NCBI GenBank assembly: GCA_964443225.1 | Contig: CAYUCC010000020.1 | Coordinates: 8,011 to 72,010 of the forward strand | Reading direction: 5' to 3' | DNA from: SSC4 sp964443225 | Lineage (GTDB): Bacteria; Chloroflexota; Anaerolineae; SSC4; Amarolineaceae | Length of the DNA stretch: 64,000 bases | Shown: in pieces, positions 43,646-52,737 of the stretch | How positions within the stretch are numbered: the first letter of the stretch is position 1 | Layout of the letters: every line of letters starts with the position of its first letter | Position numbers and translations under genes: made by a program | Notes under the pieces: model-generated | What the model was told of the DNA's origin: nothing | The model's input: the letters and a program-made list of their open reading frames with translations, nothing else | The model's database searches: none

Positions 43646-45889
43646 ATGCGGGATGAGCGGGTTGTGCGGTCGACGTGTGGATACTGCGGGGTGGGCTGCC
43701 AGGTGGATTTGCACGTCGACGGGCAGGAGCGGATCTTTCGTGTCAGTGCACCGTACGACGCGGCGCCCAACTACGGTCGTTTGTGTGTCAAGGGGCGCTT
43801 TGGGACTGACTTCATCTACCATGCCAGCCGGCTGACCACACCCTTGATTCGTAAGGACTACGCCGCGGTGCAGGCCGGGCAGGTGCGGCGCCAGCCGGTG
43901 GACATGGACGCGTTCCGGCCGGCGAGCTGGGACGAAGCGCTGGACCTGGTCGCCACGCGCCTGGCCGGGATCAAGGTGCAGCACGGCGGCGACGCCATTG
44001 CGGCGCTCTGTTCGGCCAAAGCGACCAACGAAGACAATTACGTCTTTCAGAAGCTCATGCGCCAGCTCCTGGGCACCAACAACGTCGACCACTGTGCACG
44101 CTTGTGCCATGCCGGCTCGGTAACGGGCCTGCAGATGGCGATTGGCTCTTCGGCCATGTCGAACGCGATCGCCGAGATGGCCAACCTGGAATGTTTCATA
44201 GTCACCGGTTCCAACACGACCGAAACGCACCCGGTGATCGCCACTTTTCTCAAGCAGGCGGTGCGCAAAAACGGCGCCCAGCTCATCGTAGCCGACCCGC
44301 GTCACATCGAGCTGGCCGACTTTGCCACGGTCTGGCTGCGCCAGCGGCCGGGCACCGACGTCGTGCTGTTTCAGGCCATGGCGCACGTCGTCGTGCAGGA
44401 GGAACTGTACGACAGCGCGTTCATCCAGGCGCGCACCGAGGGGTTTGCCGATTACGTGGAAAGCCTGGAACGTTGGACACCGGAGTACGCTGCGGACGTC
44501 ACCGGCGTGCCGGCCGGCGACATCCGGCGCGCGGCACGGCTGTACGCCAACGCCTCACGTGCCGCCATCTATTGGGGCATGGGCATCAGCCAGAGCACGC
44601 ACGGCACCGACAACGCCCTGGCGCTGGCCAACCTGGCCCTGATGTGCGGGCATCTCGGCAAAGAGGGCACAGGCCTCAACCCGCTGCGCGGTCAGAACAA
44701 CGTGCAGGGCTGTTCCGACTCTGGCGGCTTGTTCAACGTCTACCCGGGCTACCAGCGCGTCGATGACCCCGCCATCCGGGCCAAGTTCGAGTGGGCGTGG
44801 GGCTGCGGGCTGAATCCGCAGCCTGGTTTGACGACGACCGAGATGGTGGACGGTGCGGGCAGCGGCGCCGTCAGGGCCTTTTTCGTCTTTGGCGAAAACC
44901 CACTCATGAGCGAGCCCAACCTGGCGCATGCCCGCCACTGCCTGGAAGGGCTGTCGTTGATCGTATGCCAGGATATTTTCTTCAACGAAACCTGCGCCTA
45001 TGCCGACGTCCTGCTGCCGGCGACCAGCTTTGCCGAAAAGGACGGCACCTTCACCAACTCTGACCGGCGCGTGCAGCGCGTACGCACCGCCATCCCGCCG
45101 CGCGGCCAGGCCATGGCCGACTGGCAGATTACGTGTGAGCTGGCCAGGCGTGTTACGCAGGCATTGGCGGCAATGGGTGACCAGCCTGGGACCGGTGCGT
45201 ACGTGCCACCCGCTGCGGCACCCGCGTCCCTGCCTGGTGTGGCTTTTGGACAATTCAGCGGCTACGCCTACACCGACCCTGGCCAGATCTGGCACGAAAT
45301 GGCGGTCCTGACACCCCCGTTCCAGGGGATCGACTATGCGCGCCTGGAACGGGAAGGGGGCGTGCACTGGCCGTGCCCAACGCCCGACCACCCCGGGTCA
45401 CCGTTCCTCTTTGCGGAGACATTTCCCAAGGGGCGTGGCACCTTCCACAGCCTGGAACACCTGGAGCCGCACGAGCTGCCGGATGCCGACTACCCATTCA
45501 TCCTCTCGACCGGGCGCGTCCTGTTTCACTGGCACGGCGGCACGCTGACGCGGCGCTCGAAGCTGGACGAGATCTACCCCGAGGCTGTCGTGGAGCTGCA
45601 CCCCGGCGATGCGGAGACCCTGGGTGTCGGCTCTGGTGATTGGGTCGGGATTGCCTCACGGCGTGGGCGGATCGAGTGCAAGGTGCTGGTGACGGGACGT
45701 TCCCCGCAGGGCACGGTATTCCTGCCCTTCCACTTTGCCGAAGCGGCGGCCAACGAGCTGACGCTGGAGGACATCGATCCGCGGGCGAAAATTCCCGACT
45801 ACAAGGTGTGTGCCGCGCAGCTGACGCGCCTGGAGCGGGAACGTGGTAAAGTTACCGGGGTCAGCAGCCCCGGTGCGCGGCGAAGTTGA
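43646..45889 (+). CDS. Formate dehydrogenase catalytic subunit, cysteine type
   Basis: 747 aa. The N-terminal 4Fe-4S motif is CGYCGVGC...LCVKG. The catalytic cysteine is Cys154 with His155 in RLCHAGSV, the position of selenocysteine in E. coli FdhF. The molybdopterin domains contain VTGSNTTETHPV, MGISQSTHG, GLNPLRGQNNVQGCSD, FVFGENPLMSEP and a C-terminal HWHGGTLTRRS...LHPGDAETLGV. It oxidises formate to CO2 or, in reverse, reduces CO2. ATG at 43646 is chosen over one six codons earlier because the earlier codons derive from the repeat edge. Last gene of the operon. Confidence 0.93.
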   Translation: MRDERVVRSTCGYCGVGCQVDLHVDGQERIFRVSAPYDAAPNYGRLCVKGRFGTDFIYHASRLTTPLIRKDYAAVQAGQVRRQPVDMDAFRPASWDEALDLVATRLAGIKVQHGGDAIAALCSAKATNEDNYVFQKLMRQLLGTNNVDHCARLCHAGSVTGLQMAIGSSAMSNAIAEMANLECFIVTGSNTTETHPVIATFLKQAVRKNGAQLIVADPRHIELADFATVWLRQRPGTDVVLFQAMAHVVVQEELYDSAFIQARTEGFADYVESLERWTPEYAADVTGVPAGDIRRAARLYANASRAAIYWGMGISQSTHGTDNALALANLALMCGHLGKEGTGLNPLRGQNNVQGCSDSGGLFNVYPGYQRVDDPAIRAKFEWAWGCGLNPQPGLTTTEMVDGAGSGAVRAFFVFGENPLMSEPNLAHARHCLEGLSLIVCQDIFFNETCAYADVLLPATSFAEKDGTFTNSDRRVQRVRTAIPPRGQAMADWQITCELARRVTQALAAMGDQPGTGAYVPPAAAPASLPGVAFGQFSGYAYTDPGQIWHEMAVLTPPFQGIDYARLEREGGVHWPCPTPDHPGSPFLFAETFPKGRGTFHSLEHLEPHELPDADYPFILSTGRVLFHWHGGTLTRRSKLDEIYPEAVVELHPGDAETLGVGSGDWVGIASRRGRIECKVLVTGRSPQGTVFLPFHFAEAAANELTLEDIDPRAKIPDYKVCAAQLTRLERERGKVTGVSSPGARRS

Positions 45890-45924
45890 TTTGGAGTGCG
45901 CAAGCCATTCTTGCGCACTCCAAA
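45890..45924. terminator. Perfect 15-bp hairpin between convergent genes
   Basis: TTTGGAGTGCGCAAG and CTTGCGCACTCCAAA pair exactly around a 5-nt loop. The hairpin starts on the base after the FDH stop and ends 8 bp before the acylase stop, so it probably serves both transcripts. Confidence 0.8.
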
Positions 45925-45931
45925 AATGCGT

Positions 45932-48292
45932 TTACTGTGCCGGCTCGAGGCGCAGGGTTCCGGTCCCCTGCACCGCCGCCCGATCGAAATGCATCGGCAG
46001 GTACTGCACCGGCTGCCATACGTCGATCAGGTCATCGTAGTGGCTGCTCATCACGTTGCCCGATTGGCCGGTGGTCTGGACGAACTGGCTCTTGCCGAAG
46101 TCGCCGACGTCGATGATCTGCCGGTATGATGGCAACCATCGTTGATGGTACGGTTCCTCGGCCGAAAAAGGTGCCACATTCACCGTGGCGCCGTCCCCAC
46201 CGTTGGCAATCTGGCGGCTGAAGAACCGCTTGAGCATATCGACTTCATCGAACGGCGTGTGCGGGAAGAGGGTCTGGTGGATCTTGCCCCATTGCCAGGA
46301 ATCGATGTTGTCGTTACCCATGCGCTCGGTCAGGTCTTCCAGCGCCGCGGCCAGGGCCTTCTGCTGCGTCGTGCGGCAGTCCTCGTCCATCGGCGTGAGC
46401 ATGTTGTCGCACCAGGGACTGTTGTTGTTAGCCAGCGTCGCCGCCAGGTAGGTGGGGTGGAAACCGGCGCCGAAGTCCTCGAACAGACCACGACCCAGGT
46501 CATCGGCCATAATCGCCGGCTGCAGATGCACCAACCAGGCGGCATAGATGGCCGGCGCGGCGGCATCCTGTCGTGCAATACCATCCCAGCTGCGTAGAAT
46601 CTCCACCGCTTTGGCCTCTTCCGGTGTCTTGGTCGGCGTCTCCAGCAGGTAGGGCAGCAGCTGTTTTGCCTGCAGCGAGAGCTGGTCAGCCTGGATGGTC
46701 ACCATGTCTTCGGGTGACAGTTTGTCTTTGGCCGTGATCATCTGCTCGATACGGGCCGCCCGGTACGGTGACGCCCAGCTGTTGGCCAGGAAGTACGGAT
46801 AATCGTCTGGCACGACCTGGTTGTTGGCGGTGACGACGTAACCCCGTTCGGGGTTGAATTCGTGCGGCAGATCGTCGAAGGGGATGTAGCCCTTCCATGC
46901 GTATTCGTCGTTCCACCCCGGCACCGGCACGTACCCCTCACCCTTGGCGCGGATCGGGATGCGGCCCGGGCCGTAGTAGCCGATGTTACCATCGACGTCG
47001 GCGTAGACGAAGTTCTGCGACGGCACGACGTACGAACGCAGGGTGCTGCGGAAGTCGTCCCAGTTTTGCGCGTACTGCAAGCCGAGAAAGGCCTCCATCG
47101 TCGAGTCGTTGTCCTCGAGCGCCGTCCAGCGCAGGGCGAGGGTTGTGCCCGGGTCACCCAGCACGTCCGAGATCAGAGGACCGTTGCGGCTGGCGCGGGC
47201 GGCCCAGTAGATCGGCTCATCCTCACCTTTGACCCGAATCGTTTCGCTGATGACGGTCAGCGGCTGCCATCTGCCGTTGACTTCGACTTCGTTCGGGTTG
47301 GCCGGGTTGACGCGCTCGATGTAGAGGTCCTGCACGTCAGGCCCCAGGTTCGTAACACCCCAGGCGATGTGCTCGTTGTGGCCGATGACGATGGCGGGCA
47401 AGCCGGGCAGTGTCGAGCCGACGGCATGCAGGTTGCCGCCCTGCAGGCTGGCCAGGTACCAGATCGCTGGGATTTGGGCAGCCAGGTGCGGATCGTTGCT
47501 CAGCAGGGGTTTACCGGTTGTGGTACGGCTGCCGCTGATCACCCAGTTGTTGCTGCCGATATCCAGGCCACCCAGGCCAAAACGCTGCCGCAGCTCGGTC
47601 GAAAGATCGATGAGCCCGGCACTAGCGGCCGGCCACTCGGGGATAATGAAGGGACCGCTGTCTGGGTAACCGGGCAGGAGCTCGCGTGCCCGCACTTCAC
47701 CCACGCGCTGGATCACCTGGGCACGGATGAGTTCTTCCTCGTAGTCTCCACCGAGATTCCACGCCATCATCTTGGCCCACACCATCACATCGGCGGGCTG
47801 CCAGGGTTCGGGTGTAAAACCGAGCACGGTGAACTCGACTGGCAGCGGGGGATTGGATGCCAGGAAGGCGTTGATGCCCGCGATGTAGGACTCGATCACT
47901 TGTTGAGCTTGGGGCGAAAGGACGCTCCACGCCTGTTCGGCGGCACGGTAGGCGCCCAGCGTGCGCAGGAACTGGTCCGTTTCGAGGGTTGCCTCGCCCA
48001 GAACCTCGGAAAGGCGGCCCGCACCGATGCGCCGCTGCACTTCCATCTGCCACAGGCGGTCCTGCGCATGCACGTATCCCAACGCAAAGTACGCGTCGAG
48101 ATCGTTTTGCGCGTAGATGTAGGGCACGCCGTGATCATCACGGACCACCTCGATCGGCGCCTGTGTTCCAACCAGCCGGATGGTGCCGTTGGTCACGGGT
48201 AATGATCGTCGCAAAAACAGGTATCCCCCCAGTGGAACGATCAGGAGCAGTGCCAGTACCAGGCCAAGAATGACAAAAACAACTCGCCGCAC
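45932..48292 (-). CDS. Penicillin acylase family Ntn hydrolase
   Basis: 786 aa. An N-terminal membrane anchor or signal (residues 4-24) is followed by an alpha-chain of about 220 residues. The autocleavage site is GSNNW, with Ser247 as the new N-terminal nucleophile of the beta-chain. Conserved DPHL and VIGHNEHIAWGVTN follow. Members hydrolyse amide bonds of penicillins, acyl-homoserine lactones or peptides; the exact substrate is not inferable. It starts at GTG 48292 with GGAGG 6 bp upstream. It has no operon partner. Confidence 0.88.
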   Translation of the reverse strand: MRRVVFVILGLVLALLLIVPLGGYLFLRRSLPVTNGTIRLVGTQAPIEVVRDDHGVPYIYAQNDLDAYFALGYVHAQDRLWQMEVQRRIGAGRLSEVLGEATLETDQFLRTLGAYRAAEQAWSVLSPQAQQVIESYIAGINAFLASNPPLPVEFTVLGFTPEPWQPADVMVWAKMMAWNLGGDYEEELIRAQVIQRVGEVRARELLPGYPDSGPFIIPEWPAASAGLIDLSTELRQRFGLGGLDIGSNNWVISGSRTTTGKPLLSNDPHLAAQIPAIWYLASLQGGNLHAVGSTLPGLPAIVIGHNEHIAWGVTNLGPDVQDLYIERVNPANPNEVEVNGRWQPLTVISETIRVKGEDEPIYWAARASRNGPLISDVLGDPGTTLALRWTALEDNDSTMEAFLGLQYAQNWDDFRSTLRSYVVPSQNFVYADVDGNIGYYGPGRIPIRAKGEGYVPVPGWNDEYAWKGYIPFDDLPHEFNPERGYVVTANNQVVPDDYPYFLANSWASPYRAARIEQMITAKDKLSPEDMVTIQADQLSLQAKQLLPYLLETPTKTPEEAKAVEILRSWDGIARQDAAAPAIYAAWLVHLQPAIMADDLGRGLFEDFGAGFHPTYLAATLANNNSPWCDNMLTPMDEDCRTTQQKALAAALEDLTERMGNDNIDSWQWGKIHQTLFPHTPFDEVDMLKRFFSRQIANGGDGATVNVAPFSAEEPYHQRWLPSYRQIIDVGDFGKSQFVQTTGQSGNVMSSHYDDLIDVWQPVQYLPMHFDRAAVQGTGTLRLEPAQ

Positions 48293-48313
48293 AACAAACC
48301 TCCCCGCGTGGTA

Positions 48314-48391
48314 GAGCGCGCAAGAGAACAGCTTCCTGCAAGACAGCTGGAATTCGCCGCAAATGACAACAAGTTGTTCTCTTGCAAGCCC
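48314..48391. repeat. Palindromic element family A, copy A4
   Basis: 78 bp; the most diverged arms of the family (GAGCGCGCAAGAGAAC / GTTCTCTTGCAAGCCC), with compensating changes that keep pairing. The core is CTGGAATTCGCC. It lies 3 bp from copy A5. Confidence 0.8.
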
Positions 48392-48394
48392 TTA

Positions 48395-48472
48395 GGGCTT
48401 GTAAAAGAATAACTTGCTGCAAAATGGCCGGAACTCGCCGCAAAGCACGGAAAGTTATTCTTTTACAGGCCC
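48395..48472. repeat. Palindromic element family A, copy A5
   Basis: 78 bp; arms GGGCTTGTAAAAGAATAACT / AGTTATTCTTTTACAGGCCC, close to consensus. It abuts the TAA stop of the GlgC-like gene with no gap. Confidence 0.88.
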
Positions 48473-49711
48473 TTAGATGGTCTCGCCGCTGGGCACAGTG
48501 CCATTGGCAAAATCCTTGGGCGACCGGTGGACGCCGATGACACAGTTTCGGCCGATACGAACGTTGGCGGGGATACGGCTGCCCTTGCCGATCAGGGTCA
48601 GCCCGGTGTTGATGCGTGAAGGCTCGCGGCGGTTGGGCGTGTTGTCGTCACCCACGCCAATTTGCGCATTTTCGCCAACCACGACTTTTTTGTCGATGAT
48701 GGCCCGATCGACGGTGGCTCCCTCCCCGATCACGGTGTCGGTCAGAATGATCGAATCACGGACCAGGGCGCCGCGTGCCACCACCACACCCGGTGAGATC
48801 ACCGAGCGCACGACCCGTCCTTCGATGCGGCAGCCGTCGGTGAGCAGGTTACCGTCGACACTGGCGGCGGGGCCGATCCAGGCTGGCGGTCGTTCTTCGC
48901 TGCGCGTGTGTATGACCCAGCGTGGATCATCCAGTTCGAGCGCCGGCGTTTCGGCGAGCAGGGCCATGTTGGCCTCCCAATACGCCTGGACGGTCCCGAT
49001 GTCGACCCAATAGCCGTCGTAGCCGAAGGCATACACACGCCGCCGTTTGACCAGGCTGGGCATCACCTCGCGGCCAAAATCGACCTGATCCTTACCTTCT
49101 TTGGTCAGCCAATTGACCAGCACGTCGCGTTTGAAGGCGTAAATGCCCATCGAAGCCAGGGTGCTGCGCGTGCGACGGGGTTTTTCCTCAAAGACGCTGA
49201 TCCGCCCGTCGGTTTCCATCTTGACCATGCCAAAGCGGTAAGCATCGAACGGGCTCACTTCACGCACCGGCACCGTCACGTCGGCATCGACCTGGGCGTG
49301 GTAGTTGAGCAGCTTGCGGTAATCCATTTTGTAGACGTGATCGCCGGCCAGGATCAGCACGGTGTCGACGTTGATCTCGCGGATATAGTCCAGGTTGTTG
49401 CGGATGGCGTCGGCGGTGCCGCGCTGCCAGCCACCCCCCGTTTTGGTGGGGTATGGCTGGAGGACACGCACACCCCCCGCGGCGCGGTCGAGGTCCCACG
49501 GTTTACCCAGGGCAATGTGTTCGATCAAGGCCCGCGGTTCGTACTGGGTCAGGACGGCCACGTTGTAGATATCCGAATTCACGCAGTTGGACAGGACGAA
49601 GTCGACAATGCGAAACTTGCCCGCAAAGGGAACGGCCGGCTCGGCGCGCAGGGCCGTCAAAATACTGAGGGCCGGACTTTCGCCGCCGGCCATGATCATG
49701 GCGAGAACTCT
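48473..49711 (-). CDS. ADP-glucose pyrophosphorylase-like protein, GlgD-type paralogue
   Basis: 412 aa. It has a nucleotidyltransferase N-domain and a left-handed beta-helix C-domain as in GlgC. The conserved GGxGTRLxPLT phosphate-binding loop is altered to GGESPALSIL, although LAGDHVYKMDY is intact. Loss of the Gly-Thr-Arg core resembles GlgD, the regulatory subunit in Bacillus-type GlgCD. The neighbour at 49743 has the standard loop, so this protein probably modulates it. ATG at 49711 has GGAAGG 5 bp upstream. The stop touches repeat A5. Confidence 0.85.
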   Translation of the reverse strand, partial: RVLAMIMAGGESPALSILTALRAEPAVPFAGKFRIVDFVLSNCVNSDIYNVAVLTQYEPRALIEHIALGKPWDLDRAAGGVRVLQPYPTKTGGGWQRGTADAIRNNLDYIREINVDTVLILAGDHVYKMDYRKLLNYHAQVDADVTVPVREVSPFDAYRFGMVKMETDGRISVFEEKPRRTRSTLASMGIYAFKRDVLVNWLTKEGKDQVDFGREVMPSLVKRRRVYAFGYDGYWVDIGTVQAYWEANMALLAETPALELDDPRWVIHTRSEERPPAWIGPAASVDGNLLTDGCRIEGRVVRSVISPGVVVARGALVRDSIILTDTVIGEGATVDRAIIDKKVVVGENAQIGVGDDNTPNRREPSRINTGLTLIGKGSRIPANVRIGRNCVIGVHRSPKDFANGTVPSGETI

Positions 49712-49742
49712 CATGCTGCCCTTCCTATTTTCCCCATGGTGT

Positions 49743-50999
49743 TCAACCAATCGTCTCGCCGCTAGCCACGTCGTGTTCGGGAAATGCCGATTCATCGCAG
49801 TTGCTGTTGATGAGCACATTGCGGCCGATGCGAATGTTGGGTGGGATACGTGCCCCTTTACCGACGAGGGTGATGCCGGAATACAATTTTTCAGGCTCAC
49901 GGGTGTTGGGCGGACTGTCGTCACCGTCACCAACGATGGCACCGGCGCTGATCCATACGTTCTTGTCGATGATCGCTTTGTCGACAATCGCTCCGGGGCC
50001 GACGTAGGTGTCGTTCATGATGATCGAGTCGCGCACGATCGCCCCTGGTGCCACGTACACGCCGGGTGACAGCACCGAATGTTCGACCTGCCCGCGCACG
50101 TTGCATCCGTTGCACACCAGGCTCTTGGTAACCCGTGCCTGCAGGCCAATTTTGGCTGGCTGTCGTTCCTCGCTGCGTGTGTGAATGATCCAGGACGTGT
50201 CATACAGATTGAGTGCCGGTTCGTCTTCGAGCAGGGCCAGGTTGGTTTCCCAATACGAATCGACCGTTCCCACATCGACCCAATATCCCTCGAATGGGTA
50301 GGCGTACACCGGCTCGTCCCCGATCAGACCCGGGATCACGTGTTTGCCAAAGTCGAGATTGGATTCTTTGCTGGCTTCACGGCGCAGGCGTGCCTCGAGG
50401 ATTTCGCGATCGAACACGTAAATGCCCATCGAGGCGAGCGTGCCTTTGTCGCGTGCCTTGGGTTTTTCCGAGAACTCGACTATCCGTTGATTTTCGTCGA
50501 CGGTCATGATGCCAAAGCGGTCGGTCTCTTCGAGGGGCACATTCATGACCGCGACCGTCATGGCGGCGCCCACTTCGCGGTGGAACGCCAACATGGGACC
50601 GTAGTCCATTTTGTAGATGTGGTCACCGGACAAAACCAGGACCACGTCGGCATCGGTATCGTCGAGGTATCCCAGGTTTTGGTATACCGCATCGGCGGTC
50701 CCTTTGTACCAGTCTTCCGCCCGCCGTCCCTTGTACGGCTGCAGTAGGCGCACGCCGCCGCGGTTGCGGTCCAGGTCCCACGGTTTGCCAATGCCAATGT
50801 GGTCGTTCAGCGAGTGCGGCCGGTATTGGGTCAGCACCGCCACATTGTAGATGCCCGAATTGACACAGTTCGAGAGGGTAAAATCGATCACACGGTACTT
50901 GCCGGCAAACGGCACCGAAGGTTTGGCGCGCTGCTCCGAGAGCACGCTCAAGCGGGTCCCTTCACCGCCGGCCATAATCAATGCAACAACCTTACTCAA
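49743..50999 (-). CDS. glgC: Glucose-1-phosphate adenylyltransferase (GlgC)
   Basis: 418 aa. It carries GGEGTRLSVL, KPSVPFAGKYRVIDFTLSNCVNSG, LSGDHIYKMDY and the C-terminal beta-helix repeats (IGLQARVTKSLVCNGC; VYVAPGAIVRDSIIM). It makes ADP-glucose from ATP and glucose-1-phosphate for glycogen. The start is TTG at 50999, with AGGAGG 6 bp upstream; an in-frame extension further upstream runs into a different intergenic region. It precedes the GlgD-like gene by 31 bp. Confidence 0.92.
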   Translation of the reverse strand: MSKVVALIMAGGEGTRLSVLSEQRAKPSVPFAGKYRVIDFTLSNCVNSGIYNVAVLTQYRPHSLNDHIGIGKPWDLDRNRGGVRLLQPYKGRRAEDWYKGTADAVYQNLGYLDDTDADVVLVLSGDHIYKMDYGPMLAFHREVGAAMTVAVMNVPLEETDRFGIMTVDENQRIVEFSEKPKARDKGTLASMGIYVFDREILEARLRREASKESNLDFGKHVIPGLIGDEPVYAYPFEGYWVDVGTVDSYWETNLALLEDEPALNLYDTSWIIHTRSEERQPAKIGLQARVTKSLVCNGCNVRGQVEHSVLSPGVYVAPGAIVRDSIIMNDTYVGPGAIVDKAIIDKNVWISAGAIVGDGDDSPPNTREPEKLYSGITLVGKGARIPPNIRIGRNVLINSNCDESAFPEHDVASGETIG

Positions 51000-51063
51000 A
51001 CGAGGCCTCCTTCCCCCAAGTTCGGCGTCTGCACTGAACACTGTTGCGACGCCCAATCTTCTG

Positions 51064-52482
51064 CTATGGACTGGCGGGCACAGGCTGCAGCCACTCATCG
51101 GCGCACCACCCCTGCCCTTCATCGTTTTTGACTTCCCACCACTGATAATCGTTTGCCGCCACCGGTCCCTGCACAACCGTCAGGATGGCATTTTCGTCGA
51201 ATCGGGTCACCAATTGAAAATTCAGTCCCGGACCGCGCCGGGCGTTGAGAAATTGAGTCCCGGTGACTCTGACTTGTCCCCCAACCTGGATACCAACCGT
51301 CGTCGTGGGCGCTGCCGTCACCGTGACAGGTACCGTTGGCACGACCGTTGGCGTCAGCGTGGCCGTCGGCAGCAGTTCGATGGCCGGCGTCGCGGTGATG
51401 ACGGGCGCTGCCACGATCACCGTGGGTGTCACGTCGGGTGTGTCGTCCACCGAAGAGCGGCCGCGCAGCGCCGCCAGGAATGGCTGGGGTGCCGCCAGCA
51501 CGGCCCGTACCAACGTCACCGGCGACTGCAGAGCGCCCGCAGCCCAGCGCGTCGTCACGGCACCGATGCGTTGGGCATAGGTGCCTTCCGACCGGTCGAA
51601 CAGCGCAAACACCAGGACTGCAACCACGAGCAGCACAGCGGCGTACCCGATAATGCGGTCGACACTGAGCCGTCGTCCGCCGCGACCGATGTCGCGCAGA
51701 CCAAAATACAGGCCCAGCGGGACTGCCACCAGGATCAGGAACGCCACAAAAAACCAGGGCCAGGGCAAGCCGAGGGCGGCGCGAGCCAGGAAGTAGGCCG
51801 CAATCCCCAAAATCAGCAGCAGCAGCCCCCACAGCACGGTGCGCAAGCCTACTTGCCACGCTGGCTGCGTTTCGGCGGCCACCGTGGGTTTGTTCAGCAG
51901 CGAGCGCAGGCGGTCGACCTCGTTGTTGGCCGCTGCCAGGGCGCGTGACAGGCGTTGTGTATTCTGCTCCAGCTCAATCGTACGCTGACGTGTGCGCTGT
52001 AGTTCCTGCTGCAGCTGAACCACGTCGGTCGGCGGCGGCTCGGCCTGGGCGTGATAGATCGGCCAGTGCACGGGGGGTGGCGTGCCATCACACAGCACGG
52101 GGAGCAGGTCGGCGGTCACCTCGGCATCATCGTGCGTACCGCGCAAAATCTCATCGGGTGTCAGCGCGGCCGGCAGGTGTACCACGACGTGTGCACGTTG
52201 GTGGAGCGCTTGCAGGCCGTTCACCTGGCTTGCATCGAGCAAACCAGCCGCCAGTACCGCCTGATGCAGCTCGGCGATGGGGAGATCCCCACCACCGGCC
52301 GGGCGCGTCTGCTGGGCGGGTGGCAACATTTCCATCGCCGCAAGACGCGCAGCGAGTAGATCGTTTATGCTGGCGTCAAGGGCCAACAGGGCCAGAATCG
52401 TTTGTGGTGTCGATTCTGCCTCGTTCTGAGCGCGGATCGCCGCTTGCACACGAGCGCAAGCTTCATCGAGCGATGGTGGCAT
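51064..52482 (-). CDS. Membrane protein with coiled coil and C-terminal SH3-like domain
   Basis: 472 aa. Residues 1-140 form an unassigned helical domain. A coiled coil lies at about 153-197, followed by three membrane spans (about 214-233, 242-261 and 277-295). A Thr/Val/Pro-rich stretch (about 340-395) and an SH3b-like domain (GTQFLNARRGPGLNFQLVTRFD...QWWEVKNDEGQGWCADEWL) complete it. SH3b domains often bind cell-wall peptides or sense ligands. ATG at 52482 has AGGTGA 5 bp upstream. It is encoded behind a long 5'-UTR hairpin. The function is unknown; a cell-envelope sensor or scaffold is likely. Confidence 0.7.
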   Translation of the reverse strand: MPPSLDEACARVQAAIRAQNEAESTPQTILALLALDASINDLLAARLAAMEMLPPAQQTRPAGGGDLPIAELHQAVLAAGLLDASQVNGLQALHQRAHVVVHLPAALTPDEILRGTHDDAEVTADLLPVLCDGTPPPVHWPIYHAQAEPPPTDVVQLQQELQRTRQRTIELEQNTQRLSRALAAANNEVDRLRSLLNKPTVAAETQPAWQVGLRTVLWGLLLLILGIAAYFLARAALGLPWPWFFVAFLILVAVPLGLYFGLRDIGRGGRRLSVDRIIGYAAVLLVVAVLVFALFDRSEGTYAQRIGAVTTRWAAGALQSPVTLVRAVLAAPQPFLAALRGRSSVDDTPDVTPTVIVAAPVITATPAIELLPTATLTPTVVPTVPVTVTAAPTTTVGIQVGGQVRVTGTQFLNARRGPGLNFQLVTRFDENAILTVVQGPVAANDYQWWEVKNDEGQGWCADEWLQPVPASP

Positions 52483-52495
52483 TCCAATCACCTAT

Positions 52496-52574
52496 TGCCG
52501 GCGCAGGGAACATCTTCGGCAAGGTTGCCCTGATGTCGGTACTCAACACACCGAACAGCTTCCCTGCGCCGGCA
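52496..52574 (-). promoter_or_regulatory. 15-bp perfect inverted repeat in the 5' UTR of the SH3-domain protein
   Basis: TGCCGGCGCAGGGAA and TTCCCTGCGCCGGCA pair exactly around 49 nt. It lies between the minus-strand promoter (52589-52618) and the ribosome-binding site at about 52490. It could occlude the site when folded or act as a cis-regulatory or processing element. Confidence 0.65.
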
Positions 52575-52588
52575 CACTGGTTGCTGCA

Positions 52589-52618
52589 AGTATACCCCAA
52601 CCTTTTGTTGACTGTCAA
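52589..52618 (-). promoter_or_regulatory. Promoter of the SH3-domain membrane protein gene
   Basis: Minus-strand TTGACA, 18 bp, TATACT. The predicted start point leaves a leader of about 100 nt that contains the long hairpin. Confidence 0.7.
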
Positions 52619-52649
52619 TTGTCGAAATGCAACCGCCACCGCCTTCGGA

Positions 52650-52696
52650 GCAGCGAATTCCAGCCATAATGCCGGAAGTTATTCTTTTACCGGTCC
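52650..52696 (-). repeat. Half-copy of palindromic element family A (A7)
   Basis: Read on the minus strand it contains GGTAAAAGAATAACTTCC followed by ATGGCTGGAATTCGC, exactly the left half of family A. The right half is missing. It shows that elements can be broken at their centre. Confidence 0.7.
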
Positions 52697-52737
52697 TGAG
52701 CGCAGCGTCCATCCAGAAGTGGCACACATCTCCTGAA

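Noticed and set aside
44087..44130. Selenocysteine formate dehydrogenase
   Set aside because: The catalytic position is a TGC/TGT cysteine codon (Cys154), not an in-frame TGA, and no SECIS-like need arises.
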